Part shown: positions 6,337 through 15,372 of the stretch, piece by piece
How the letters are laid out: every line of letters starts with the position of its first letter
How positions within the stretch are numbered: the first letter of the stretch is position 1
Source: CAYSUS01 sp964434165
GTDB taxonomy: Bacteria > Planctomycetota > Planctomycetia > Pirellulales > Thermoguttaceae
Length of the DNA: 30,253 nucleotides
Direction: 5' to 3'
Assembly (NCBI GenBank): GCA_964434165.1
Contig: CAYSUS010000089.1
Location: 1-30,253 of the forward strand
The notes under the pieces: model-generated
What the model saw: the letters and a program-made list of their open reading frames with translations, nothing else
Told to the model about the DNA's origin: nothing
Database searches by the model: none
Position numbers and translations under genes: made by a program

Positions 6337-9300
6337 TCAGCAGGGGGTCTTCTGCGCGATGGCGGCCTGGATCGCCTCGAGCAGCTCGGCCGGCTGGATC
6401 GGCTTGGAGACGTAGCCGTCCATGCCGGCCTCCAGGCAGGTCTCGCGCACGCCGCCCAGGGCGTGGGCGGTCAGGGCGACGATCGGCGTGCGCCGACCGC
6501 TCTCCTCCTCCAGCTCCCGGATCGCCGCCGTGGCCGCCATGCCGTCCATCTCCGGCATCTCCACGTCCATCAGGATCACGTCGAACGAGGCGCGCCGGCA
6601 GGCCTCGACCGCCTCGCGCCCGTCGGCCACGACCTCGGCCGTATGCCCTGCCAGCTTGAGCAGACCCGCGGCCACTTCCTGGTTGATCGGGCTGTCGTCG
6701 GCGACGAGCACGTAGAGCCCGCTCCCCGTCTGGCCCGCCGCCTCGCCGCGGGTCGCTTCGTTCCGGCTCGATCGGAGGGCCGCCCCGGCCGCGGCGGCGA
6801 GCTCCGCGGCTTTCACGGGCTTGGTCAGGCAGTGCACGACGCCCAGGCGCGCGGCCCGGTCGGCGGCGTCGGCCTGGCCCGCCGGCGTGAGGAGCACGAT
6901 GGGGCCGTGCTGCCGGCGGAAGGCCTCGACCAGGTCGAACTCCGCCCCGTCGCTCGACGCCACGTCGAGCACGACCAGATCGAACGACCGGCCCGCCCCG
7001 TCCTGCCCGAGGGCTCGCTGCGCCGCGGCCGGGCCGTCGGCCTGGGCCACGTCCAGGCCGAGCCCGTCGAGGATCTCCGCGTGGGTGCGCCGGGCGTGGG
7101 CGTTGCGCCCCACCACCAGCGCGCGGCCTTCCAGGGCCGCCGCGGCCGGGCTGCGGGGTTGCGTCTGCTCGGGCAGGTCGAACGTGACGACGAAGTGGAA
7201 CGCGCTTCCCTCGCCCGGCTCGCTGGCCACCCAGATCCGCCCTCCCATCAGCGAGACCAGTTGCGCGGAGATCGTCAGCCCCAGTCCGGTTCCTCCGAAC
7301 CGCCGCGTCGTGGAGCTGTCGCTCTGGCGGAAGGCCTGGAAGACGCTCGCCTGCTTCTCGACGGGGATCCCGACGCCGGTGTCCTCGACGGTGAAGTGGA
7401 GCACGACCTGGCGCTCGGCCTCCGCCTCCACCGCCACGTGGACGAAGACCTCGCCCTGTTCGGTGAACTTCACGGCATTGCCGACCAGGTTGACGACGAT
7501 CTGCCGCAGTCGGCCCGGGTCGCCGAGGAGCTGTTCGGGCACGTCGGAAGCCACGCGGCAGATCACCTCCAGGCCCTTCTGCGAGGCCGTCACCGCCAGC
7601 AGCCGCGCCGCGTCGCCCACCACGTCGCGCACGGCCAGGGGGATCCGCTCCAGCTCCATCCTGCCGGCCTCGATCTTGGAGAAATCGAGCACGTCGTTGA
7701 GCAGGGCCAACAGGGCGTTGGCCGAGTTCTTCACCACGCCCAGGTAGTTCCGTTGCTGCTGGCTCAAGGGCGTGCTCAGGGCCAGCTCGGTCATCCCCAG
7801 GATTCCGTTCATCGGCGTGCGGATCTCGTGGCTCATGGTGGCCAGGAAGCGGCTCTTGGCGCGGCTGGCCTCCTCGGCCGCCGACTTGGCCACGCGGAGC
7901 TGCTCCTCGGTCTGGCGGAGCTCGCTGGCGATCCGTTCCAGCTCGCGGTTCGATTGGGCCAGCTCCTGGGCCCGCGTCTCGGCGGCGGCCGTGCGCTCGG
8001 CCACGCGGCGTTCCAGGGTCTCGTTGAGCTTCTGGAGCTCGGCGAAACCCTCGGCGTTCTCCAGGGCGGCCCCGGCGATCGTGGCGACGAAGTCGCCCAA
8101 CCGCTCCTCGTCCGCGCCGAACAGGCCGCAGACCTGGCTGTGCGTGACGTACAGACACGCGGCGGGCCGGCCGCGCACGTGCATGGGTACGCACATGGCC
8201 GAGCCCGCCGCGCCGCGGGCGGCGTCGGCGGCCTGGTGCGGCTCCTCGTCGGAGAAGGCCACCGCCCGCTCCGCCTCCAGGGCGCGGCGGACCATCGCCT
8301 CGTTGAACGGCGTGTTGGCCGGCGCGGAGACGGGGATCGCCCGGGTGCTGCCGGCGCGCTGCTCGATCTCCAGCACCAGGCAGCGCTCGCCGCGCAGCAG
8401 GCGGAGGGCCGCGGCCTGGGCCTCGTCGTACACGGCCGCCGGCGTCAGCGCCGAGGCGATCCGCCGGCCGGCGTCCAGCACGGTGTCGAAGCGGTCGGCG
8501 AGCGAGAGGGTGACCGGGGGGGCTTCTTCGGGGGCGTCGCGCCCCAGGTCGCGCCCGGCGGCCAGCGCGTGCAATTCGGCCCGCGCCGCGCGCAGGTTTT
8601 CCTCCGAGCCCCGCCAGCCCAGCTCCAGCCCCACCTGGCCGATCGCCAGCAGTGTCTGGGCGGCCTCGTACCGCGCCCCTTGACGGCGCGCCACGGCCAG
8701 GCTCTCCTCCAATAGCGGGCGCACGCGGCGCGTCTTGCCCTGCTGGGCGAGAATCAGCGCCAGCTCGCGGAGGGCGTGCGGCCGATCGTTCTGGAACTGG
8801 CGGCTGACGTGCACGGCGCGGCGCGCGGCCTTGGCCGCCCTGCTCAGGAGCCGGGCTCGCGCGAAGGGCGTCACCCCGGCCTGCGCCTCGGCCTGGCGAC
8901 GCAGGGACGTGGCGTACCAGGCCAGGTTGGGCGCGATGTAGGAGCTCATCAGCCCCAGGCGCGAGCCCACGCGCAGGGCCTCTTCGAACGTCTGCGTGGC
9001 GCGCTCGTGCTGGCCCTGGGACAGGAGGTGAACGCCCTGGGCCAGCAGGACCTGCGAGCGGCCCTGGGCGTCGGGCCGGCGGCGCTCCAGCTCCTGGGCC
9101 AGGACGGGTTCGGGCACCCTCCCGCCCGAGGCCATGGACCACACGTCCAGGCTGATCCCCGAGGCCTGCTCGTCGCCCAGCGCCATCCCCGATTCGTGCA
9201 TGCGCCGGGCTTCGTCCACGGCCGCCGGCATGTCGCCCAGGCGATACAGCGAGGCCGCGATCTGATACCGGGCGATGTGCATCTCCCAGTAGTCGCCGGT

Positions 9301-12288
9301 CCGCTCCAGAAGGCGCACCCCCTCCCGACAGTACTCGATGCACTCGCGGAACCGCGAGGCCGCGTACAGGGCCACGCCGCAGAAGTCGAGCGACTGCCCC
9401 TGTCCCCACACGTCGTCCAGGGCCCGCCGGATCGCCAGGGCCTTGCGCCCGTAGGCCAGTCCGCGGTCGTACCAGCCCAGAAGCGTCAGCGCGACGGCGT
9501 GCTCCGAGTAGGCCTGGGCCAGCTCCGCGCTGGGCCCGTAACGCTCGGCCAGGTTCATCTCGCGGAGGTGGACCCAGAAGTTCTTCGTACGGCCCCGCGC
9601 GAACCAGTAACTGTACGCCAGGCGGCTGAGCAGGCGTATCTTGAGCCGCTCCGAGTCGGGCGGCGGCCCCCGGCGCCGTCCCACGAACACCCGCGGCCAC
9701 AGCGTGTGCGCGGCCTGCACGACCGCCTCCCCGACGACCTTCAGCAGGCACACCGCGCGGCTGGAGGGCACGCGGACTCCCAGCGAGAGCAGCGCTTCCT
9801 CGTAGGCCCGGATCGCCCGGTCCATGTCGCCGCGCTTGAAGTCGAGCTCGCCGAGCTTCCCCCGGATCTGGGCCTCGGCGTAGTGCCCCTCGGCCACGGC
9901 GGCGGCCGCCGTCAGGGGCTCGCGGGCCTCGCGGTACTTGCCCCTGAGCATCAGCACCTCGCCCAGCCCCTCGCGGATCCGATAGCGCACGGCGGCGTCC
10001 GCCGAATGCTCGCCGCGGTGGGCGATCCGGTACTGCTGCTCGGCGACCTCCAGCGAGTGCTGCGATCGGGCCTTTTCCGCGGCCGCCAGGGCGTACGGCA
10101 AAGCCCGCGCGCTCTCCCCGGCCGCGTCGAAGTGGTAGGCCAGGTCGAAGATCTGCCGCGGGGCGGCGTCTTCGAGATGCTCGGCGATGCGGGCGTGGAG
10201 CCGTCGCCGCTCCTCGAGCGTGATCCGCCCCAGTAGCGCGGCGCGGATCTTGTCGTGGACGAAGGCGCAGCGCTCGCCGTCGGGCTGCATCCACACAAAG
10301 TGCCGGCGCCGGGCGAGGTCGAGCGAGCCGATCGCCACGGAGGGCGCAAGGCCCGCCAGCCGGACCGCCAGATTCAAGTCGAACTCCTTGCCCAACACCG
10401 CGCCCACGGTCAACAGGTCGATGGCCTCCCGCGGCAGAAGCTCGATACGCCGCGACAGGAAGCCGGCCGCGCGGCCCGACGACTGCATGTCGGTCAGGGC
10501 GTTGGGCCGGAAGTGCCATCCGTCCTCCTCCGCCTGCAACGCGCCCGATTCGACCATGCCGCGGAGCACGGCCGAAGCCATGAACGGGCTCCCGTGCGCC
10601 ACGCGCGAGGCCGCCTCCACGGCCTTGGTCGGGAGCGGACCGGCCATCGACTCCAGCAGCCGATGCACTTCCTCGGCCTCCAGGGGCGCCAGCCGCAGGT
10701 GCAAAGCGGGATGCATGCGGCGGAGGAGGTGGCCCTTGGGGACCTCCTCCGAGCGAAACGCGGCCACCAGCAGCAGCGGCGAGTCTCCCGGGCCCCCGTC
10801 CCGGTGCGCCGCGTCGAAGTGCGAGAGCAGCTTGAAGGTCAGCTCGTCGGCCCACTGGCAGTCGTCGAGGATGATCAGCGCGGGACGCGCCCTCGTCCCC
10901 ATCGCGTCGAGCAGCGCGGCCAGGGCCTGGATGCTGCGGGCCTCGCCGAACGCCTCCGGCCCCAGGCCCGACGAGGTTTCCCAGCCGAAGTCCCGGGCCA
11001 GATCGGGCAGGGCCGCGCACACGGCGTCGAAGTGCTCGGCCAGCCGCAATCGAAAGGCCTCGACCAGCGCCGGCTCGGACCGCGCGGCCGCGATCATCCC
11101 TGCCACCACGCCGCTGAGGACCTCGAACGGGCGCTGACCGACCTGCTCCGATCCCTGCCCGCGAAGCACCCACATGCCCGACTGCACGCCGCGCACCGCG
11201 ATCTCGGCCAGCAGCCGGGACTTGCCGCCGCCGGACTCGGCTTCGACCAGCACGGTGCCGGTCCAGCCGGCTCGCGTGCGCTGGACCTGGTCGTCGAGCC
11301 GCGCCAGCTCGTCGCGGCGCCCGACGAACGCCGGCTCGGTCAGCGTGGGGCGGCGGTCGTGCAGTCCCACCGCCACGGCCGGCTCGCCCGCCCCCTCCCG
11401 AAGCGAGTCGGCGATCCTCTCCAGGTCCATCACCACCGCGTGCGCGGTCTGGTACCGGTCTCGAGGGTCCTTGCGCAGCAGCCTCTGGATCAGCTCGTCC
11501 AGCGCCCGGGGCACTTCCACCCCCAGCCCGCGAAGCTCCGGCACCCGACACGTCACGTGCTGGTACAACACCTTGCCGGCCGTTTCGCCGGAGAACGGGT
11601 GGCGACCGGCCAGGCATTCGAACAGCACGATTCCCGCGGAATACAGGTCCGAGGTCTCGCCGACGTCGTGGTCCAGCGCCCCGGCGTGCTCGGGCGACTG
11701 GTAAAGGGCCGATTCCAGCGCTTCCTCGTCGGTCCAGGCGCTGGGGTCGGGCGGACGGCCGAGGCTGACTCCGACGAGCGCGGCCGACTCCAGCGGCGAC
11801 TCCCCGCGCACGATCAGGTTCGCCGGCCGGATGTCGCGGTGGAGCACGCCTTGCTCGTGCACGTCCTTCAGCGCGGAGAACAGGCAGATACCCACCGTCA
11901 AGGTATCGAGCGGACCGAGGCGCCCGCGTCGCAGGCGCCGGCTCAACGTCTCGCCGGGCACCCGACGCGTGGCCACCGCGAAGCGCCAGGCCTCCCAACC
12001 GGTCGCCAGGATCGGAGCCACCCACGGCCGCTCCAGGGCGCGCAAGGCCGCGGCGTCGTGCTCCATGCGCAGGCGCGTCGCGGGGGAAGGGTCCTCCGGC
12101 GGCAACACGCGAATCGTCGCCGCCTCCCCCGTGTGCAGGTCGGTCGCCAGGTAGTTGTCGGCGGATCGATCGCCAGGCAGACGCTGCGACACCAGGAACC
12201 GCCCCCCCAGAATGCGATCGACCGTCGGGGCTGCCGCCGCCGGCGCTGCGATCAAAGCAGGACCTTCGGGCCTGGGGGCGCTGTTCAT
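6337..12288 (-). CDS. giant kinase-like/STAND ATPase/GAF/hybrid histidine kinase with two receivers
   Basis: 1983 residues, no membrane segment. Order: Ser/Thr-kinase-like domain (~26-290) with HRD at 150-152; STAND/AAA ATPase (~315-650) with Walker A GGGKS at 353-357 and LIILDD ending at D476; helical TPR-like repeats (~700-1240); GAF (~1265-1420); coiled coil; HisKA with MSHEIRTP and phospho-His at 1487; HATPase (~1585-1710) with DPGRLRQIVVNLVGNAVKF and GTGLGL; a receiver with D1775 but without the acidic pair (VVGRN); and a normal receiver with ADDS, D1908 and the late Lys (SKPI). The architecture resembles multifunctional kinase/ATPase/histidine-kinase proteins of cyanobacteria and others. 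The kinase-like part has lost the glycine loop, the ATP lysine (R60) and DFG (VGVSLG), so it is probably a pseudokinase. No Hpt domain is present; two free Hpt genes lie nearby. A start farther upstream is not supported. Confidence 0.9.
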   Translation of the reverse strand: MNSAPRPEGPALIAAPAAAAPTVDRILGGRFLVSQRLPGDRSADNYLATDLHTGEAATIRVLPPEDPSPATRLRMEHDAAALRALERPWVAPILATGWEAWRFAVATRRVPGETLSRRLRRGRLGPLDTLTVGICLFSALKDVHEQGVLHRDIRPANLIVRGESPLESAALVGVSLGRPPDPSAWTDEEALESALYQSPEHAGALDHDVGETSDLYSAGIVLFECLAGRHPFSGETAGKVLYQHVTCRVPELRGLGVEVPRALDELIQRLLRKDPRDRYQTAHAVVMDLERIADSLREGAGEPAVAVGLHDRRPTLTEPAFVGRRDELARLDDQVQRTRAGWTGTVLVEAESGGGKSRLLAEIAVRGVQSGMWVLRGQGSEQVGQRPFEVLSGVVAGMIAAARSEPALVEAFRLRLAEHFDAVCAALPDLARDFGWETSSGLGPEAFGEARSIQALAALLDAMGTRARPALIILDDCQWADELTFKLLSHFDAAHRDGGPGDSPLLLVAAFRSEEVPKGHLLRRMHPALHLRLAPLEAEEVHRLLESMAGPLPTKAVEAASRVAHGSPFMASAVLRGMVESGALQAEEDGWHFRPNALTDMQSSGRAAGFLSRRIELLPREAIDLLTVGAVLGKEFDLNLAVRLAGLAPSVAIGSLDLARRRHFVWMQPDGERCAFVHDKIRAALLGRITLEERRRLHARIAEHLEDAAPRQIFDLAYHFDAAGESARALPYALAAAEKARSQHSLEVAEQQYRIAHRGEHSADAAVRYRIREGLGEVLMLRGKYREAREPLTAAAAVAEGHYAEAQIRGKLGELDFKRGDMDRAIRAYEEALLSLGVRVPSSRAVCLLKVVGEAVVQAAHTLWPRVFVGRRRGPPPDSERLKIRLLSRLAYSYWFARGRTKNFWVHLREMNLAERYGPSAELAQAYSEHAVALTLLGWYDRGLAYGRKALAIRRALDDVWGQGQSLDFCGVALYAASRFRECIEYCREGVRLLERTGDYWEMHIARYQIAASLYRLGDMPAAVDEARRMHESGMALGDEQASGISLDVWSMASGGRVPEPVLAQELERRRPDAQGRSQVLLAQGVHLLSQGQHERATQTFEEALRVGSRLGLMSSYIAPNLAWYATSLRRQAEAQAGVTPFARARLLSRAAKAARRAVHVSRQFQNDRPHALRELALILAQQGKTRRVRPLLEESLAVARRQGARYEAAQTLLAIGQVGLELGWRGSEENLRAARAELHALAAGRDLGRDAPEEAPPVTLSLADRFDTVLDAGRRIASALTPAAVYDEAQAAALRLLRGERCLVLEIEQRAGSTRAIPVSAPANTPFNEAMVRRALEAERAVAFSDEEPHQAADAARGAAGSAMCVPMHVRGRPAACLYVTHSQVCGLFGADEERLGDFVATIAGAALENAEGFAELQKLNETLERRVAERTAAAETRAQELAQSNRELERIASELRQTEEQLRVAKSAAEEASRAKSRFLATMSHEIRTPMNGILGMTELALSTPLSQQQRNYLGVVKNSANALLALLNDVLDFSKIEAGRMELERIPLAVRDVVGDAARLLAVTASQKGLEVICRVASDVPEQLLGDPGRLRQIVVNLVGNAVKFTEQGEVFVHVAVEAEAERQVVLHFTVEDTGVGIPVEKQASVFQAFRQSDSSTTRRFGGTGLGLTISAQLVSLMGGRIWVASEPGEGSAFHFVVTFDLPEQTQPRSPAAAALEGRALVVGRNAHARRTHAEILDGLGLDVAQADGPAAAQRALGQDGAGRSFDLVVLDVASSDGAEFDLVEAFRRQHGPIVLLTPAGQADAADRAARLGVVHCLTKPVKAAELAAAAGAALRSSRNEATRGEAAGQTGSGLYVLVADDSPINQEVAAGLLKLAGHTAEVVADGREAVEACRRASFDVILMDVEMPEMDGMAATAAIRELEEESGRRTPIVALTAHALGGVRETCLEAGMDGYVSKPIQPAELLEAIQAAIAQKTPC

Positions 12289-12623
12289 GGTCGTGTCGCG
12301 ATGGGTTGCCGAACGGCGCGAGACGGGCCAAAGAGCGCAGCGCGGCGACGCCAGGGACGCGGCGCGCTGCCTGTCGCCTCAAGTCTTTCGCAAGTATAGC
12401 TTTCCGTTGCCGCGCGGTTGCCGCGTGGCGACCGCGTCGCGTCGATCGGCGTCTGCGTCGCGCGGATCGAGCGCCGCAAGGCGCGGTTGTCCGGGCTTCC
12501 CCGGTCTCGGAATCCGCGCCGTCCGCAGAATCGTGCGAGAGGGAAGAACCGCCGCGCGGCCGCACCGCTCGACGGAGGATACCTGGCGCACGCAGACGGC
12601 CCGCAGGTCGGGTTGCGAACGAC
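12289..12623. other. 335-bp gap upstream of the giant kinase gene
   Basis: No gene is supported here. It holds the -10-like element at 12393-12398 and GC-rich sequence with short CGCG-rich repeats. The methyltransferase gene upstream on the same strand ends at 12624. Confidence 0.5.
12393..12398 (-). promoter_or_regulatory. -10-like TATACT for the giant kinase gene
   Basis: On the minus strand TATACT (12398-12393) is the only AT-rich island upstream of the ATG at 12288 (leader about 100 nt). No good -35 is seen at 16-18 bp. Confidence 0.35.
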
Positions 12624-13658
12624 TTAGCGTGGAAGCATCAGGCGGCCGCGCCCACCTTGTTCCGCGGGGGCCTGGCTCCCGGCTGCCCGCGGCCGGCGCA
12701 ACGGGCTGCGCGGGTCGATGCGCAGATGGGCCGGGTCGGTCTTCAGCGCAAGGCACATGGTGATCAATCGCATCGGCTCGTGCTCGCACTCGGCGATCCG
12801 CCATCCCGCCCGGGCGACCTCGGCCGCCAGCTCCTCCGCGCTGCGGAGCCGCATGTACCAGGCCAGGCCGCGCTCGAGATACCGCACCCGGTCGTGGTAG
12901 TCGGTCTGGCTGATCAGCAGGCAGCCCTCGTCCTGCGACGCGGCCAGCAGTCCTCCGAGCAGACGCGCCAGGGCGTCGTTCGAGGTGAACCCGATGTCCA
13001 GATACTCGGCGATCCCCTGGCAGACGGCCGCGCTCACCCCGTCGAATCGCACGCCCAGCTCGCGGCCCGCCCGCTTGACCGCCGCCTCCACGTCGCTCGG
13101 CCCCGTCAGGGTCCCGGCGAAGGTCACGCCTCTCTCCGAAAGACCGTGGCGCGCGAGGACCTCGCGGTTCTCCTCGTCCGCGCGCGGATCCCGATCGACG
13201 CCGCAGTAGTACACGTCGCGTCGCGGGGACCGCGCGAGGACCTCGGCCTCGAGGCTTCCATCGCCCCCGCCCAGGGCGAGCACGAGCGCGGGCCGCTCGG
13301 CGGGCAGCGCCTCCAGGCAGACTTCGAGCATGCGCTGCGCGATCCGGCGCCGATTGCGGGCCGCCTTGACGGCCGGCGACTGCATGAGAAGGCGATTGAT
13401 CACGTCGCCGCGCGCGTGGGCCGGGTCGTAGCGATACATCGCCCGCAGCGTGCGATACGAGCCGCCGTCGCGCTCCACGAACAGCAGCCGCGCCAGCTCC
13501 CCCTTGCTGCGCAGGAAGAGTCTCGTCGCCGCGCCCGGGAAGGCGTTCATCAGGGCGGCCACGAGATAGCGGTTCAACAGGCGGCGGACCCAGGTGTCGG
13601 ACTCCAGGGACGGGCCCACGCCGTAGGCTTCCCTCCAGAACCGCTCCAGGGCGTTCAT
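12624..13658 (-). CDS. class I SAM-dependent methyltransferase
   Basis: 344 residues. An N-terminal helical part (1-120) is followed by a Rossmann methyltransferase. Motif I is VLALGGGDGSLE (~126-137), the acidic end of strand 2 is CGVDRDPRAD, and the post-motif FDGVSAAVCQGIAEYLD is typical of class I enzymes. The substrate is unknown. The ATG overlaps the stop of the upstream hydrolase gene as ATGA (13655-13658), so the two are almost certainly co-translated. Fused alpha/beta-hydrolase plus SAM-methyltransferase proteins with this arrangement are known, so the pair may be a split form of that fusion. The minus-strand frame stays open upstream to 14300, but that part is a shadow of the hydrolase gene. 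Confidence 0.82.
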   Translation of the reverse strand: MNALERFWREAYGVGPSLESDTWVRRLLNRYLVAALMNAFPGAATRLFLRSKGELARLLFVERDGGSYRTLRAMYRYDPAHARGDVINRLLMQSPAVKAARNRRRIAQRMLEVCLEALPAERPALVLALGGGDGSLEAEVLARSPRRDVYYCGVDRDPRADEENREVLARHGLSERGVTFAGTLTGPSDVEAAVKRAGRELGVRFDGVSAAVCQGIAEYLDIGFTSNDALARLLGGLLAASQDEGCLLISQTDYHDRVRYLERGLAWYMRLRSAEELAAEVARAGWRIAECEHEPMRLITMCLALKTDPAHLRIDPRSPLRRPRAAGSQAPAEQGGRGRLMLPR

Positions 13659-14644
13659 CGTCGCACGCTCTCGGGGTGGCGGGGCGCCGGCGGCTCCCAG
13701 ACGCGGGCCGCGCGGGCCTCGCTCTCTTCGAACAGGTCCGCCAGCTTCTCGATCACCGGGTCGTGCTCGGGACCTCGCCCGAAGTGATCGATCTCGCACT
13801 CGTAGAACACGGCGTGCGGGACCAGGCTCCAGACGTGGTCGCGGTAGGCCGCGCGCCCCGGCTCGTGATGCAGGGAGAGCACGTCGTCGCGCCGCCCGTA
13901 GAAGAAGTGGCACGGCACGTCCCGCGGCACGTCGAGGTTCTCCAGGTAGCGCGCCTGGACGAGCTGCCCGAGGGTGCGCGCGACGCTCACGCGATCGTAG
14001 TGCAGCTCTTCGAAACGGTCGCGCTCGACGCGGAGCTCGGGAAACAGACCCGACAGGTAATCGTGGAGGGCCCCGCGAAAGGCGTCCGCCTCCCAGTCGA
14101 TGGCGTTGGCCCGAATCCCCTCGAGCAGGCTCTTCTCGCCCGATTTCCCGCCGAGATAGCGCGCAAACACCGCGGCGAACTCCTCGAGCTTCAGCACGTG
14201 ATCGAGCCGAAACAGCCCCGAGACCGCGCTGAACGACCACAGCGGCGCGGGGGCCCGCCCGCGCGCGAACTGGGCAGCCAGCGCGATCACGCCGAAGCAC
14301 GTCGCGAACCCGTGAAGCGGCAGCGCGTGCGCCCGCGCGTAATCCGACGCCCAGCGCAGCGCGTATTGCGTGTCCTCGATCGTCCCGTCGAGCTCGAAGT
14401 CGCCGCTGGACCGGGGATGCCCGCGGTACTCGAACGACATGAGCACGGCGCCGCGCCGGGTGAGATTGCGGAAGATGACCAGCGGCTGCGAAGCGCCCGC
14501 GCCGACCAGCGGAGGGATGAACACGAGCCGCTTGGGACAGACCGGCGGCTTGGGGTACATCAGCCTCGCGTGCAGGGTGTTCGAGCCCGCCGTCGGAATC
14601 GACCGGGCCTCGGAGGAGCGCGACCTGGGGGTCGGAGAGATCAT
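13655..14644 (-). CDS. alpha/beta hydrolase with a likely Cys nucleophile
   Basis: 329 residues. After a ~35-residue lead, RLVFIPPLVGAG is the first core strand and oxyanion region, and RGAVLMSFEYRGHPRSSGDF is the strand 4/helix A region of alpha/beta hydrolases. The nucleophile elbow is GFATCFGV with Cys117 where Ser is usual. The acid is in FFYGRRDD (D253/D254), and the His in CEIDHFGRG (H287). A Cys-Asp-His triad is seen in PHA synthases and dienelactone hydrolases, so acyl transfer or thioester chemistry is possible. The alternative is that it is not hydrolytic. It is coupled to the methyltransferase by an ATGA overlap. The frame remains open far upstream, but only from the ATG at 14644 does the sequence look like protein. 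Confidence 0.75.
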   Translation of the reverse strand: MISPTPRSRSSEARSIPTAGSNTLHARLMYPKPPVCPKRLVFIPPLVGAGASQPLVIFRNLTRRGAVLMSFEYRGHPRSSGDFELDGTIEDTQYALRWASDYARAHALPLHGFATCFGVIALAAQFARGRAPAPLWSFSAVSGLFRLDHVLKLEEFAAVFARYLGGKSGEKSLLEGIRANAIDWEADAFRGALHDYLSGLFPELRVERDRFEELHYDRVSVARTLGQLVQARYLENLDVPRDVPCHFFYGRRDDVLSLHHEPGRAAYRDHVWSLVPHAVFYECEIDHFGRGPEHDPVIEKLADLFEESEARAARVWEPPAPRHPESVRR

Positions 14645-15372
14645 GGGACGACGCTCTTCAGGTGACTTCACCCCTACAGTCCAACGCGTTGCCCCGACCG
14701 ATCCGATGATAACAGGCGGCTGACCGGTTTTCCACGCTCCGGCGCGCTCCCCAGGCGGTTTTTTACCCCACGCCCACGCGGGACTTCCAGCAGCATCATC
14801 TACGCAAGCTTTTACGCGCCGAGGCCCGCGCACGCGATGCGGGCCCACCCGCGGCCGGTGGGCCATCCGCCGCCGGGCCGCGTGGCGCAAGACGTTTCGA
14901 AACGGCCACTTGCGATTGCCGATCGCCGCCGCCTGGACCGCCGGCGGAGAAGCCGGGCAGCGCCGCTCGATTCGCGGCTTGAGCTGCCCTCTCATCGAGA
15001 AGGGGAGTGTACACCCCAGAGGCGGTAGCTTCTTGGTCGGGCGGGATCGCGATTGCGGGATCCCAAAACGCGAAGCTCCCAGACCCGGGGCGTCAGGCCG
15101 AACGCAGCCGTCACGGTCGGCCGCACGTCGGGCCGCTTGTCCCACGTGGACGGCCCAGGTTTCCGGGTTGCCCCGCATCCGACCCCTCGGGCAGCCTTGC
15201 GACGTCGTGCCCGCCAAGGTGCCCTTCCCGCCCCGCCCTGCGCGACGCGCGCGGTTTGCCCGATCCCGACGCCTTGCGCGGGCCCCGGGGTCGCCGTCTG
15301 CGGCGCCCTTTCGCCGCGGGGCACCCGGCGGCCGGCACGCGGTGGCGCTTCGCGGCCCGAAGCCGGGGCCGC
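14645..15372. other. 728-bp gap with hairpins, no supported gene
   Basis: Frames on both strands stay open because of the GC content, but their translations are Arg/Pro/Gly-rich without family motifs. The stretch contains the overlapping hairpins at 14823-14864 and a T6 run near 14760. It must hold the promoter of the hydrolase gene and the 3' end of the outer-membrane protein transcript. Confidence 0.45.
14823..14864. other. two overlapping, mutually exclusive hairpins
   Basis: GGCCCGC (14823-14829) pairs with GCGGGCC (14839-14845). GGCCCACC (14842-14849) pairs with GGTGGGCC (14857-14864). The arms share 14842-14845, so both cannot form fully at once. It sits about 180 bp upstream of the hydrolase gene and 500 bp past the end of the OMP gene. 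Confidence 0.45.

Noticed and set aside
10255..12399. 714-codon and 750-codon (6463-8715) open frames on the plus strand opposite the giant kinase
   Set aside because: Both have His/Gln/Arg/Gly-rich shadow translations, no ribosome site and no family motif; they follow the codon structure of the real gene.
6257..12565. A 2102-codon open frame on the minus strand, longer than the kinase gene it covers
   Set aside because: Its translation is Arg/Gly/Pro/Ala-rich with no domain, while the overlapping frame has a full series of signalling motifs. Long shadows like this are expected at high GC, where stop codons are rare.
13659..14300. Upstream extension of the methyltransferase frame to 558 codons
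   Set aside because: The added part is antisense-like, Arg-rich sequence in another frame of the hydrolase gene. The ATGA overlap at 13655-13658 gives a natural start.
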